DNA of 64,000 bases from NCBI GenBank assembly GCA_026008535.1, contig BRKX01000014.1:50021006-50085005 (forward strand). The letters are read 5' to 3'. The position numbers and the translations under genes are program-made. Source of the DNA: Perilla frutescens. Taxonomy: Eukaryota > Streptophyta > Magnoliopsida > Lamiales > Lamiaceae. The notes beneath the pieces are model-generated. The model made no database searches and had not been told where the DNA came from. It saw nothing but the letters and a program-made list of their open reading frames with translations. Below, in pieces: positions 23,277 through 34,877 of this stretch; position 1 is the first letter of the stretch; every line of letters begins with the position of its first letter.

Positions 23277-26200
23277 TCAAGTTGGAAGATGAAGATCGTG
23301 AATCCCCAACTTGCCAACTAACCAGTGAAATTGATCAGATCCAAGAGCCTTTGTGAAAATATCTGCAAGTTGCTCAGAAGTAGCTATCTTCCTCGGCTCA
23401 ACATCCTTGGACTCAACTCGTTCACGAACAAAATAACAATCCATCTCGACATGTTTTGTTCTTTCATGAAATACAGGATTGTTAGCAATATGTATTGCCG
23501 CCTGATTATCACAGTAAAGAGGTGTAGACTGCAATTGTCGTGCCTCTAAATCAATCATCAAGCATCTAAGCCATAGGATCTCACTAACGGTTGTGGCCAT
23601 TGCATGATATTCGGCTTCTGCCAAGGATCGAGAAACGACTGTTTGCTTCTTTGTTCGCCAAGAAATAGGAGCTCCCTCAAGGGAAATAAAATAACCAGTT
23701 CGGGACCGTCGTGTCATCGGACAACCACCCCAATCAGAATCGCAGTATGATTCGAGTGACAAATTCTCAGTAGAGGGGATTAGAGGGGAGAAGTATTCCT
23801 TGTCCAGGCGTCCCTTTGAGATAGCGTAAAACGCGCAACACAGCATTCATATGAGATTGTCGTGGTGAGGATACAAACTAGCTCAAGATGTTTATAGCAT
23901 ATTGGATGTCGGGTCTGGTCACCGTGAGATATAATAGCTTGCCAACCAATCTGCGGTATTGCAATACGTCTACAGCAGGCCCATTCTCATCTAGGTCGTG
24001 GCGAGTATTCTGCTCCATAGGGAATGAACTTGTACGGCAACCCTCCATACCCATTTCTTTTAATATATCAATCACATACTTACGTTGGCTAAGTACAATG
24101 CCTGCAGCTGATCGTGCAACTTCAATGCCCAAAAAATATTTTAAAGGTCCCAAATCTTTTATACTGAACCGTTGATCAAGATATGTTTTGAGCTCTTCAA
24201 TTTTTGTATTATCGTTGCCTGTAAGAATGACATCGTCCACATATATGAAAGCAGCAACATACACATTTCTCTGTCGAAAAATGAACAACGAATGATCTGC
24301 CCGAGACTGTCTAAAACCAACATCTAGAATGGCTTGAGTGAACTTGTGATACCAATTTCGAGATGCTTGTCATAGACCATAAAGAGATTTGCGCAATTTG
24401 CAAACTCGTGTATCTCCATGCTTGGCAAAGCCTTGCGGGATCTTCATATAAACATCTTCAATTAAATCGCCATGCAAAAAAGCGTTATTCACATCCAATT
24501 GATGAATTATCCAATCCTTCTTCACTGCAACAGCTAGCAAACATCGCACAATAACGAGTTTGGCAACAGGGGCAAAAGTATCATGGAAATCGATGCCCTC
24601 AATCTGTGTGAAGCCTTTGGCAACAAGTCTTGCCTTGTAGCGTTCGACTTCTCCCGTGGGCTTATACTTTACCTTGTAAACCCATTTGGAATCAATGGCT
24701 CGTTTTCCTGGAGGTAAGAATGCCAAATCCCAAGTGTCATTCGCCTCTAGTGCTTCTACCTCTTTCTTCATAACTGTCTGCCACTGAGGTAACTTGACTG
24801 CTTGAGAGAAGAATTTTGGCTCATCATATTTGTTGATGGCCGTCAAGAAACATTTGTGAGCATGAGAAAACTTATCATAAGAGACATAATTAGCAAGAGG
24901 ATATACCGTCGAGGATCCCGAGTTGGAGGCGGGCTGCGTGTGGTCTATAGATCTTGGCAAATCAACCTCATAATCTCGGAGATGCGCCGGTAGATGCCTT
25001 TCTCGACTACTTCATCATATGTTATGCTCTTCTAACTGACCATTATTGTTATTATCATCAACATGCTCTACAACAATTTCTTGATTGGTCACATCTGATA
25101 TTTTATCATTTATGCGACCACCGGGAAGAAGATCATCACAATCAACTAGAGTTTCCCATGCTTTGTTCCTTTTATCTCTAATTGCATCCACATGAGAGAC
25201 ATAAGGAAAGACATTCTCCATAAATTTTACATCTCTCGAGGTGTATATCTTTTGACTCTTTATATCATACACTTTGTAACCCTTTTGCCCATGTGGATAT
25301 CCTACAAAAACACATGACCTCCCCCTCTCGTCAAACTTATCCACTCCTTTTCTTGTATCTTTGGCATAGACAAGGCAGCCAAAAACCCTTAAGTGATCAT
25401 AGTGAGGTTTCTTGTTCAATAACACCTCATATGGAGTACGATTTTGAAGGACTTTAGAAGGAAGTCTATTGATAATATAAACTGCTGTTAACACACATTC
25501 TCCCCAAAATGATATTGGTAGTTCTGCCTGAAAACGCAATGCCCTGGTTATCTCCAAAATATATCGGTGCCTACGCTCCACTACCCCATTTTGTTGCGGT
25601 GTATGAACACAAGAAGTTTCTAACATAATACCTGACTGCATATAATAATTCATCATTTCATTTGATTGAAACTCTCCTCCGTTATCGGTTCGAATTCATT
25701 TCACAACTTTCCCAAATTGGGTTTTAACCATGTTACAAAATAGTTGCAAATATCTGCATGTCTCTGACTTAAATTTCATTAGATAAACCCATACTCCTCG
25801 ACTGTAATCATCAACAATAGTAAGGAAATAGTGGGCTCCTGTAAATGAAGGAGTTTTATATCCACCCCAAATATCACAATGTATTAAGTCAAAACACGCA
25901 GTAGATTGAATCGAACTTGAAGGAAAAGAGATTCTAGTCTGTTTTGCTCTCATGCAAGGTTCACAAAAAATATCCATAGCTTTATTAAAAGAACAAATAC
26001 TCTGGAGTTTAACTTTAGAGGCATGTCCCAGTCTTCTGTGCCAAACTTCGGGATCAACAGATACTGAAAAAACTTTTCGATTAGCAACCGGCTCTAGAAG
26101 ATATAGACCATCATGCTGTTTACCCACTCCAATCAGGTTCCTCGAAGCTAAGTCCTGCATGGTACAGAAATCCGGGAAAAAAGTTAAGTAACAATTGTGG

Positions 26201-27527
26201 TCCTTCGTAAGACGGCTAACAGATAATAAATTGCATTGGAAATCTGGCACATGTAAAACACGTTCAATAGTCAGCCCATTAGACAGATCAACAGTGCCAA
26301 CACACTGAACTGGCACTCTATCTCCATTAGGAATTTTAACAGGTATTCTGGTATTTGCGTTTGTAAAAGATTTAATAGTGCTTTCTTCATGAGTATATGT
26401 TCTGTAGCTCCAGAATCTATTATCCACGACGTGTTGAAATCAACCTTACCAGCCATGTTTATCGAAGGAGTTGGAGAAGAGTTAGTGGTGTTGTTGTTGC
26501 TATTGAGAATATCTCTCAATTGTGTCAATTGTTCAGCCGTAAAACCTGGTATGAGACTTGATTCGCTTACAGAATTTGTGTCCACATGCGCCACCCTAGG
26601 CATCTGTTGTCTCTCCTTTTCTTTGGATTTCACTGTTTTATTTCCTTTCCTCGATTCTAGATACCCAATGATTTCATAACAATTTTCAATGGTATGCCAA
26701 AGCTTTCCACAATTTCCACATCGCGGAGGACTTTTGCCATTATCTCAATTGGAATCTCGACGTTCTTGGTTCCCTTGTCGCTGCACTTGAAATGCAGCAC
26801 CATCAATGGTGGGTTTCCTTGAGCTCGATATTAACCGTTGTTGTTCATCCTCTGCAACCAAGTGGTATGCTACTCCAAGAGTTGGCATTGGTTTGATGCT
26901 TAGAATTTGGGTCTTGATCGTGTTGAAAACGTCATCTAGGCCCATGAGAAACTCATAAACTCGTTCCTTTTCAAGCTTTTCAATGACAAGTTTAGACACA
27001 TTGCATGTACAATTGCCGCAAGTGCATTTTGGAATTGCCGAGAATGAGTCAATTTCATCCCAAATTCCCTTTAATTTGGTGTAATATGCCGATACAGAAT
27101 TTTTGTCTTGTCGTGTAAGTGTGAGACTCCGCTTAAGTTCATACGCCTTTGGAGCACTCTCCTTCCCAAATCTTTCTCCAAGATCGCTCCATATCTCACT
27201 CGCCATCTTGGTGTGCTTTACACTATTTCGGATTTCCTTGTCCATTGCCACCATTAGCCATCCCTTGACCATAGCATTACAACGCCTCCATAATGGCAGT
27301 TCGGAGGAACCTTCGTTCGGCGTTGGTATGGATCCGTCAACAAAGCCAAACTTATTTTTAGCAAAGAGACAATTGCTCATCTCCTCAAACCAATCTCCAT
27401 AGTTTCCGTCACTAAGGAGATCGGTAACAAAAACGTGACTCGGATTTTCAGACGAGCCAATATAATATGGAGACATCACATCGACAGCGGTGGCTACATT
27501 TTTAGTATTGTCGCCGCCCTTCGCCAT
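23277..27527 (-). pseudogene. Copia gag-pol with stops and a frameshift
   Basis: It starts at 27527 (MAKGGDNTKNVATAVD) with a Gag of the copia 'gag_3/UBN2' kind (SPYYIGSSENPSHVFV, NYGDWFEEMSNCLFAKNK), then a CX2CX4HX4C knuckle (CGNCGKLWHTIENC), protease (SWIIDSGATEHI), pre-integrase (EVWHRRLGHASKVKLQSI), integrase (FDLIHCDIWGGYKTPS, NGVVERRHRYILE), RT (FTQIEGIDFHDTFAPVAKL, FIYVDDVILTGND, intact YVDD) and RNase H (SYCDSDWGGCPMTRRS, EQLADIFTKAL). The frame is broken by stops at 26745-26747, 25696-25698, 24370-24372 and 23878-23880 and by a frameshift near 26390-26430. Domain content is otherwise complete. This is a defective copy. Confidence 0.9.
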
Positions 27528-27601
27528 TTGATAAGATAGGTCTCCAGGTAAAAAAATGCGGAAGCTTTAGTGAGTCAGGATCTTGTCCTGCTCTGATGCC
27601 A

Positions 27602-27810
27602 TGATAAAATTGAAGAAAATAATAATTTCTGTGTATTGCAAAATGAAGAGAAAAGTCTCCAATATGTACAGCTACAAGATCCACCAATCAAGGAAATCAT
27701 TATTCTAGACTAGCATATTTCCATCTAATCTACGATACATATACTAAAAATACATTGATACAAGATAGGGAAAATATTCTTCACCCTTAATCAAAGCACA
27801 TGCTCCAATA
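27602..27810 (-). repeat. 5' LTR of the second copia element
   Basis: 209 bp, with the primer binding site on its inner side and AATTT on its outer side. Confidence 0.92.
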
Positions 27811-28199
27811 AATTTGGGTCTCAGATTCAAGCCTACAAAAGAGAACTACCTATTAGTATCATGCTAAGCCCTAAAACTACCGCATAAGGTAAGTTTGGAC
27901 TTAAGGAACGAGGTCTCAAAATTTGGTTCAAACGGACAACTCTTGAAAACTAGATGAATTAAAATCAACCTAAAAGGCCGAATTGACGTCTTGATCATTT
28001 AATACTCTTTAAGAATTAACTCTTGAAATTATCCAAGAATATTAAAAGATGATTGCAATATTCCTCCTTAAAAATTTATAGTTATTTTATTAATCTTTTG
28101 AAATCTTAATTAATTATAACTCATAAAAAATAAAAAAAATAAAAGATAAATAAAACTCACACACACAACATAAACTCACGCACACACTACATTATAAAC

Positions 28200-28202
<3 letters not shown>

Positions 28203-28240
<38 letters not shown>
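28203..28240. repeat. (CT)n microsatellite in the long LTR
   Basis: An uninterrupted CT run of about 19 repeats. Confidence 0.95.
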
Positions 28241-28241
<1 letters not shown>

Positions 28242-29336
28242 AACTCATTATAAATTCAAACCCACTTCTTTTCTCTTTCTTCAAAACACAACCCATCAAT
28301 TCTCTGATCTTCTGCACAGCAAAACAGATTTCTCTAACAACACACATGCACACTTTTCTTTACTCTTTTCCTAATGCCAAAACCCGTCTATACTCACCCC
28401 CTCCCAAACCAATTTAAGTTCACACAATTTAAAGCAGCAGCCAATATATCTCTCCCTCTTTAAACTCGCCGATGTCACTTGCACACACGCACAAATTCTT
28501 TTCAAAAATACATCATATCATTTTATATCACACGCAACACTTCTAAACAATTAATTTTGTATAAAATAGTTCTCATAAGTTAAAACCTCAATAACACAAA
28601 AATCACATAAAAATGATGGATTAGAGCGTGTTTTCAAATATTATGGTTTTTTATTGTAAACTCGAAATTGAACCCTCAAATATTCATAGATCTCAAAATT
28701 AACAAGGGGAAAGAATGAAAGATAGATAAAGAAGAGACGAAGAAAGAGGTGTCATTGCATGTAGGATCCGGCAACCGAAAAAGTTCACCGGCAACGCACC
28801 GATGTGCGGTCAAGATGAGCATTTTCCGGCCATTTTGGCCTTCCTCTCCTTACAAAACTTGTATCATTGCTTTTAAAATGAGAGGATTCTAACTCGTATT
28901 TTTGAGAAATTTTTGACCGGAAAATAAGTTTCCGGACAATAGACCGTGGTCCGGCAGCGGCGCTCCGTGGCGCTTCGTCTCCGGCTACCTTGCCGGAAAT
29001 CACCATGGAGAGGAAGGTGGAGATGAGAGCTTCCCTCTTGTGATGATAGCTTGTGGAGATGAGAGCTTCCCTCTTCGTCTCCGGCCACCTTGCCGGGAAT
29101 CACCATTAGAGAATAATGATCTTAAACATAACATGGAGGAAGAAAAATATTTATATCTATGAGGTGTTGACTGTAAGCCCAAATACTGGAATTTAAATCT
29201 AAGTGAACTTTTATTAATTAATTCTTGCCAAGTCCACTATGAAAAGTTAGTCCTGAACAATTAATTCGATCTATCTGTCCAAACAAATTGGCCCAAACCT
29301 AAAAAAATTCTAAGATCAATGTTTTAGGGTATTGCA

Positions 29337-30279
29337 TCACGAGCTTAAAAAAGATATGGTTTAATTACACGAGAATGTTTTAGGGTATTGCATCACCCAA
29401 TGTATTGCTAAATTGCATACGTGGCTTCAGAGTATCGTAACTTGTGATTTACCTAATAATTAAATTATTTATTTTGGTTTGAAGAAAAAAAACGATGGAT
29501 GTGGTAAAATTAATTAATCAATATAACATAGGTTTACTTTGATGCACATTAGGAATGAGATATGGATAAATCATATCCTTCATCTGATCACTCAAAGTCA
29601 AACTTATCATGAAAATTTCAATATTCGTTGTTTTAATATTAAGTAAAATAAACATTTAATATAGTTAAATAACTTTGTCAATCCACCACTATTCATCAAA
29701 ATAATCAAGGTCTAATAAACATTAAGTTTAACATAAACTTCCCATTGTACAATTTACAAATTTTAAAAAATAAATATTTAAAAAATAAAACAAAACTTTG
29801 CAAATTCTCACAAAAGAATAAAAAAAATTAGTAATTTGGCCAAATATTATATAACTTTCAAATTATAATATATATATATATAATAAAGATGTTTAAATTA
29901 CCTTTTTGTATAACGAAAATGGTAAAAAAAAATATGTCTACACTCTTTCTTAACATATGTGGTTCACACATAATTACATTTTTCGGAAATGCTTTTTTAA
30001 ATAAATTTTACCACAAAAGATGAAATTTTAAACTATATATTAAACGTGTTAAGATTTTTTATTTTATTTTATTTTGAGAAAAAACCGAAGTTTAATTATA
30101 TGAATATTACCCATAAGTGTTGATGTTTTTGGCCCTTTGCACAAAGTTGAAGGGGTACGTAACCACAACTCCTTTCAATTCTTCTTTGATTCCGTTGCTT
30201 TTTTTCAGCATCATATTTTGCATAAACGTCCTTATTTGTCAACTAAACTTTAAGGTTGTGATATTCTATTTTCAAGAAT

Positions 30280-30284
<5 letters not shown>
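29337..30284. other. Intergenic DNA, no gene seen
   Basis: Strongly AT-rich. The phrase AATGTTTTAGGGTATTGCATCAC that ends the LTR copy recurs about 53 bp later (near 29372-29394). Nothing coding is recognised. Confidence 0.5.

Positions 30285-30317
<33 letters not shown>
30285..30317. repeat. (CT)n microsatellite
   Basis: An uninterrupted CT run next to the left arm of an inverted repeat. Confidence 0.95.
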
Positions 30318-30319
<2 letters not shown>

Positions 30320-30330
30320 ACACACCACAC

Positions 30331-30661
30331 GTTATTGCACATTTTGTGTTGTATTCTTTATTACACATTCGATTTTTTTTTCTCCAATTTCCATTTCACG
30401 TGCTTTAGTTTACTTTTATACTTGTTATATTTAGGTTTATTATAGTGTTTTAGTATTTAATTTTTAGTTTTTAGTTATTAATGATTATTTGAAAAATTAA
30501 ATACTAAAAAAATATATAAGAAACCTTAATTCGGTATAGTAAACCTAAATAACAAATGTAAAACTAAATTAAAGCATAAGAAATTGAAATAGAAAAAAAT
30601 GCAAAAAACTAAAAAAAAAAGTGTGCAATAAGGAATGCAAAACAAAAGGTGCAATAAAGTA
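30331..30661. repeat. Long inverted repeat (fold-back or MITE)
   Basis: The left arm (30331-30435) contains TTATTGCACATTTTGTGTTG and TTATATTTAGGTTTATTATAG. The right arm (about 30530-30661), reversed, contains TTATTGCACCTTTTGTTTTG and TTATTTAGGTTTACTATA. The arms are about 100 bp and imperfect. No target duplication was established. Confidence 0.6.
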
Positions 30662-31848
30662 TCTCATCTTATGCATATATAGGAATATATAGTATTGTTA
30701 TCAATCGTGAGCACCTAGTGTAAATGACACTTGAATGGTCACTTTAAAGATAAATAATGCTGAAGTCATCTCCAAACGTTTGCTTCATTTTACGATAGCT
30801 TCAACTCCATTTTATATGCAGAATTTGCATTTCATCTCCCATAATATACTCTAAATCATGCATTAAAAGGGAATACTCCTAATATTCATTTTTATATATT
30901 TATTTAATCTTAATTTTTCAAAAATAACAATAAAATTTATAAAATGTAATAATATTGCAACTTAAAAAAAACAAAATAATTTGTAAGAAAAAATCAAAAA
31001 TTACATAATGATATTTTATAATTCTACGAATTGGAATATATATATATATATACCCACAAATGTTCGATTAATGCATTTCGAAGCGCCAAATGAGCATCTT
31101 GAAAATAATGCATTATTTCGAAGCGCCTAATACGCCAAATAATGCAATTTTTTTAATTTTTTTTTTTGCCTAAAATGAGCAAGAAATCTTGAAAATGGAA
31201 ATATTTATTTCAAAGAAAAAAATCATTAAAAATAAAATTATTTCAACTATTAAAAGAAATTCCAAAACGAAAAAAGAAATGAGAATGAAAAAAAAATTAT
31301 AATTAACCTATTAAAATAAAAGAAAAAATTATACAACAACGTGAACGGTGTTGCTTCAAAAATGAATCAACACTGCAAATGGCTGGAAAATAAAACTCGT
31401 TTTAGAGTAGCAACATAAATACCATGAATTGATATTGACAATTAAAGATATACTTTAATCCTATGTTTTATGAAATATTATGTGATTTTTTTGCAAATTG
31501 TACTTGACCTTATCTCACGGAAAGTGAAATAAATGTGCCTTCAATTCACTTTGATGATTTTCCTATATAAATACTTAATTTTTTCTCCAATTTTCAATTC
31601 CCATTCTCATAATCCTTCCACTTCTATTTTTTTCTTCTCCCAACATATTGTAGTTGAAATTAATCCTTTATTTTTAACTAATTCTTGTTTCAATTTCCTT
31701 TCTATAACAACACATTTTCAACTCGCCACATTTGATAAACACCAAAACTATATATCTCTTGGAGGGAAAAAAAATTCAAAATAATCAAGAATTAGATTAA
31801 TTATAGTATTATAAATTGTTCATTTAAAAAAAAAAAGGAATATATATT
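30662..31848. other. Upstream region of the IPT gene
   Basis: AT-rich with no gene. Two copies of a short phrase ATTTCGAAGCGCC lie near 31073-31125. The promoter of the IPT gene should lie in the last few hundred bases; a TATATAT at about 31749-31755 is a possible but unproven TATA box. Confidence 0.45.
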
Positions 31849-32805
31849 ATGACATTATCACTCCCTATTTCCAAACACATGCCACCATCTCTACACATCC
31901 CAACCAACAACCACCAACTCCTCCGCCACCCGCCGCCGAAAGACAAGGTGGTGGTGGTGTTGGGCGCCACCGGCGCCGGCAAGTCCCGCCTCTCAATCGA
32001 TCTCGCCACCCATTTCGCGGCGGAGGTAATAAACTCCGACAAAATCCAAGTCTACCAAGGTCTAGACATCACCACCAACAAAATCACTGACGAAGAGCGC
32101 GGCGGCGTCCCGCACCACCTCCTCGGCGTCGTCGATCCCGACTCCGACTTCTCCGCCGCCGACTTCCGCCGCGCGGCAGCTCTTTCTCTGCAATCCATAA
32201 CCAGCCGCGGCCGGCTCCCGATCGTCGTCGGAGGATCAAACTCGTTCATCGAAGCACTCGTCGACGCGAAATTCCGGTCGAAATACGACTGCTGTTTTCT
32301 CTGGGTTGACGCGGCGGTTCCGGTGCTCCACGCCGCAGTGTCCCGCCGCGTCGGGAAGATGGTGGAGAAAGGAATGGTGGAGGAAGTCCGAGGCTTCTTC
32401 AACCCGAACGACGATGACTGCACGAAGGGAATTTTGAGAGCCATCGGAGTTCCCGAGTTGGCTCGTTTCTTCCGAGCGGAGCCGTTTTCCGACGAGGTGA
32501 CTAGGCGGCGGATCATGGCGGAGGCGGTTGATGAAATAAAAGTTAACACGGCTAGATTGGTGTGCCGCCAGCTGGAGAAGATTATTCGGCTAAGGAACGT
32601 AAAGGGTTGGAAAATGCACCGCCTTGATGCGACGGAGGTGTTACGGAGACGCGGCGGAGAGGCGGAGGCGGCGTGGGAGGATCTGGTGGCGGAGCCTGGA
32701 ATCGGGGTGGTGTGGAGGTTTTTGTATGGGTTTAAGCCGGTGGTTTACGGCGGGGTGATGGTGGAGAAAGGAAGAGCTCCTCTAGTGGCGGCAGCATATG
32801 TGTAG
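31849..32805 (+). CDS. IPT: Adenylate isopentenyltransferase (cytokinin biosynthesis)
   Basis: The enzyme transfers an isopentenyl group from DMAPP to ATP/ADP, the first step of isoprenoid cytokinin synthesis, usually in plastids. The 318-residue product is encoded by a single exon, as is usual for the plant ATP/ADP-type family. It shows the P-loop GATGAGKS (residues 39-46) followed by LSIDLATHF, the AEVINSDKIQVYQGLDITTNK block, the RGGVPHHLLG motif and LPIVVGGSNSFIEALVD. The C-terminal half keeps GMVEEV, GILRAIGVPE and DEIKVNTARLVCRQLEKI. The start at 31849 gives a short leader with Pro/His-rich sequence; plastid targeting is plausible but not clear. No C-terminal CaaX prenylation motif is present, so it is unlike AtIPT3 in that respect. 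The CDS is much more GC-rich than its surroundings. Membership in the IPT1/3/5/7 group is likely; the exact orthologue is not decided. Confidence 0.94.
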   Translation: MTLSLPISKHMPPSLHIPTNNHQLLRHPPPKDKVVVVLGATGAGKSRLSIDLATHFAAEVINSDKIQVYQGLDITTNKITDEERGGVPHHLLGVVDPDSDFSAADFRRAAALSLQSITSRGRLPIVVGGSNSFIEALVDAKFRSKYDCCFLWVDAAVPVLHAAVSRRVGKMVEKGMVEEVRGFFNPNDDDCTKGILRAIGVPELARFFRAEPFSDEVTRRRIMAEAVDEIKVNTARLVCRQLEKIIRLRNVKGWKMHRLDATEVLRRRGGEAEAAWEDLVAEPGIGVVWRFLYGFKPVVYGGVMVEKGRAPLVAAAYV

Positions 32806-33053
32806 ACAGAAATTTTAATTTGTTTTCTAAAATAGTATTATTGGATTGGATTATTGTTAATTTTTTATTAAAAGATATTTAATTTGTTAATTTAATAAAT
32901 AATTTTTTTATGATTGTTGTTTAACTTTTTAATCTAGAATTAACATTTAATTTGATGGACTAATATAATCATTCCTTCAATAACATATAAAACCATAATA
33001 TTCACTTATATTTTCTTAAAAAAGCTAATATTTTCTCGTTTCATATATTTTTA
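32806..33053. other. 3' flank of the IPT gene
   Basis: AT-rich with several AATAAA-like signals (for example AATAAATAA near 32903). No feature beyond the presumed 3' UTR. Confidence 0.4.
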
Positions 33054-33496
33054 GGGCTCGTTTGCTAGACAGTATGATATAAGGATATATATATTTGACA
33101 TTGGATGCGTTTTATCATATAAGATATCAATATCATGTTTATTTTGATGTATTAATAATGTAGGGTTTTGCTTAGATGTATTAGATTCTTTATAAAATTT
33201 CAATTCCTAAAATATCCTTTAATTAGTTACCATATATTATGTGAATATTCTATAGTGAGATTTTTAATTAAGATCTGCAATGTTATTTTAGTTTGCAATT
33301 TTCAATAATTTTGTATGGTATTATATATCTCACCTGTGTGGTGTGATATGTTATACAGTACCATATGAATGGTTAACACATGTTGGGACCTTGTATAATC
33401 ATGGGCTTATAAGTTTTAATATTGCTAGCAAACATAGTATTAGGGTGTTATATGTATTTATCACACTCTTATACTACATACCTAGCAAACAAGCCC
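33054..33496. mobile_element. MITE with GGGCTCGTTTGCTAG ends
   Basis: The left end GGGCTCGTTTGCTAG and the reversed right end GGGCTTGTTTGCTAGG form a terminal inverted repeat, and phrases such as TTTGCTAGCAATATT recur inside. The size is 443 bp. The ends resemble Tourist/PIF-Harbinger MITEs, but the 3-bp flanks (TTA and ATA) do not match. It has no coding capacity; an ORF at 33343-33666 runs out of it and is spurious. Confidence 0.6.
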
Positions 33497-34877
33497 ATAG
33501 GGTTTGGGATAAGGTTAAAATTGAGAGAGAGATTGTGAAAATATACAAAACAACAAACATTTTGACACAAAGTAAAAAGGCCAAAATAATAATCATAGAG
33601 AAACGGAGAGGGTATAATTTTTGGATGAATTCTATTCAAGAAGGGTTTATACCACTATGTCCCTAAAGTTAAAGTTCAGTAGATGAAGTAAATCACGATA
33701 TGTATATATATCTGAGTACGTAGGTGGGTGACCAACAATAATTTTATTTTATATATTTTTTTGTAGCAAGGGATCTTTATATCTAAAGTGAGAACAAAAT
33801 ATTTTTCTAGCAAAAAAATTAATAATGTCCTTTTAGCAACATAAACTCGTTAAGGGTTGTGTTTGTATCATAATTCACAAATTATGTCACCCCAAAGGGG
33901 GGCTATTGAGTTCTCTTGTTTAAGTTATCACCGTGCATATGTATAAATCCAATTTTTTATTGATTCGTGTGATATATTGAACTCTTTTTTTATATAGTTG
34001 GAGATGAGCGGATTGAAATTCGAAATTCATAATCTCGTGAATCTCGACTCACAACACTATCTCGTGCAAAACTCCTATTATTATAGGACTAAAATTCGAG
34101 ATGACAACCTTCTAACTCATAACATAACGTCACTACATCAATTAGGCCACCTTCGTCACGTAACGTGTGATTTTCAACTTTTTAATGAAGTTAAACAAGC
34201 ATCAATGTGTTTTCATTTCGCTGTCAGAAGATTTTTTCCAATCTATAGAAATTAACTAAAGTATACACAAACATTAACAATTATTGGTCCAGTTATTATT
34301 CTTCAGGCTGTAAAGACAAAACTTATAACTTTCGAATAAACATTCAAATCACTCAATTTTCTTCCTTTTCTTTTCTACCATATTCGTTACTAATGGCAGC
34401 TCTAGATTGTTTTTTTAGTTTGTGACTAATCATATTTATGTGATAGTTAAGGGTGTAAATAAATTGAGATTAATTATAGTAGTCGGTATTTGGCTTATAA
34501 GGTGTTAGTGAAATTAAAATTTAATTTAAATCTTTGGCCACAAATACACGAATAGAGATCCTCCAGTCCCAAAATTGCGTGCCAACATTAAAATTATATA
34601 TAGTTAATAATATTTTTTATATAATAAAAATTATTATATTATAACTAATTTCGTTATATCAATTTCAATGTGTAGATTTTTTTTTCTGAAAAAGAAAATC
34701 GGCGATTTCATTATGTAGATCGATTTAATGATAGTAAAATTTTGACCTCTTTTTTTTTAAACAAGTTTTGACCTCTTCTAGATAAATAAATCGCATGATT
34801 TTTTATGGACTTTAATTTCAATATATATCTAATTATTACAGCTTTCTCAAAAAAGGGTTCGATAAAATTCTAATTCA
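33497..34877. other. Intergenic DNA, no gene seen
   Basis: AT-rich with short ORFs only, including 33998-34255 (85 codons, no similarity recognised). No repeat structure stands out. Confidence 0.5.

Larger units (their letters stand above)
23062..27810 (-). mobile_element. Ty1/copia retrotransposon with short near-identical LTRs
   Basis: Perfect target duplication AATTT lies at 23057-23061 and 27811-27815. The LTRs are 23062-23269 (208 bp) and 27602-27810 (209 bp) with one substitution and one indel by eye. On the minus strand the LTR begins TATTGGAG and ends TTTATCA, i.e. TA...CA and not TG...CA, in both copies. A primer binding site TGGCATCAGAGCAGGAC (initiator-Met tRNA type) directly follows the 5' LTR, and a polypurine tract TTGAGGGGGAG precedes the 3' LTR. 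It is inserted in the long LTR copy described separately. Confidence 0.92.
22122..29336 (-). mobile_element. Second copy of the long LTR (opposite orientation), interrupted by a copia element
   Basis: The right border reads TTTTAGGGTATTGCA, the reverse of the TGTAATACCCTAAAA start at 544. The interior (for example AACTCAGTGGGCAT, CTGAATTCATCATGCAGGG, the GGCCCAAACCTA end, a CT microsatellite at 28203-28240) matches the 544-3247 copy reversed. Without the nested copia element it is about 2.46 kb. The left border is approximate (starts near TATAATGCCC), and flanks CAGAT/TCACG do not match, so this copy is older or its borders have decayed. No gag or pol of its own is present. Confidence 0.7.

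Noticed and set aside
33343..33666. 107-codon ORF
   Set aside because: It begins inside a MITE and runs out of it; low complexity and no family features.
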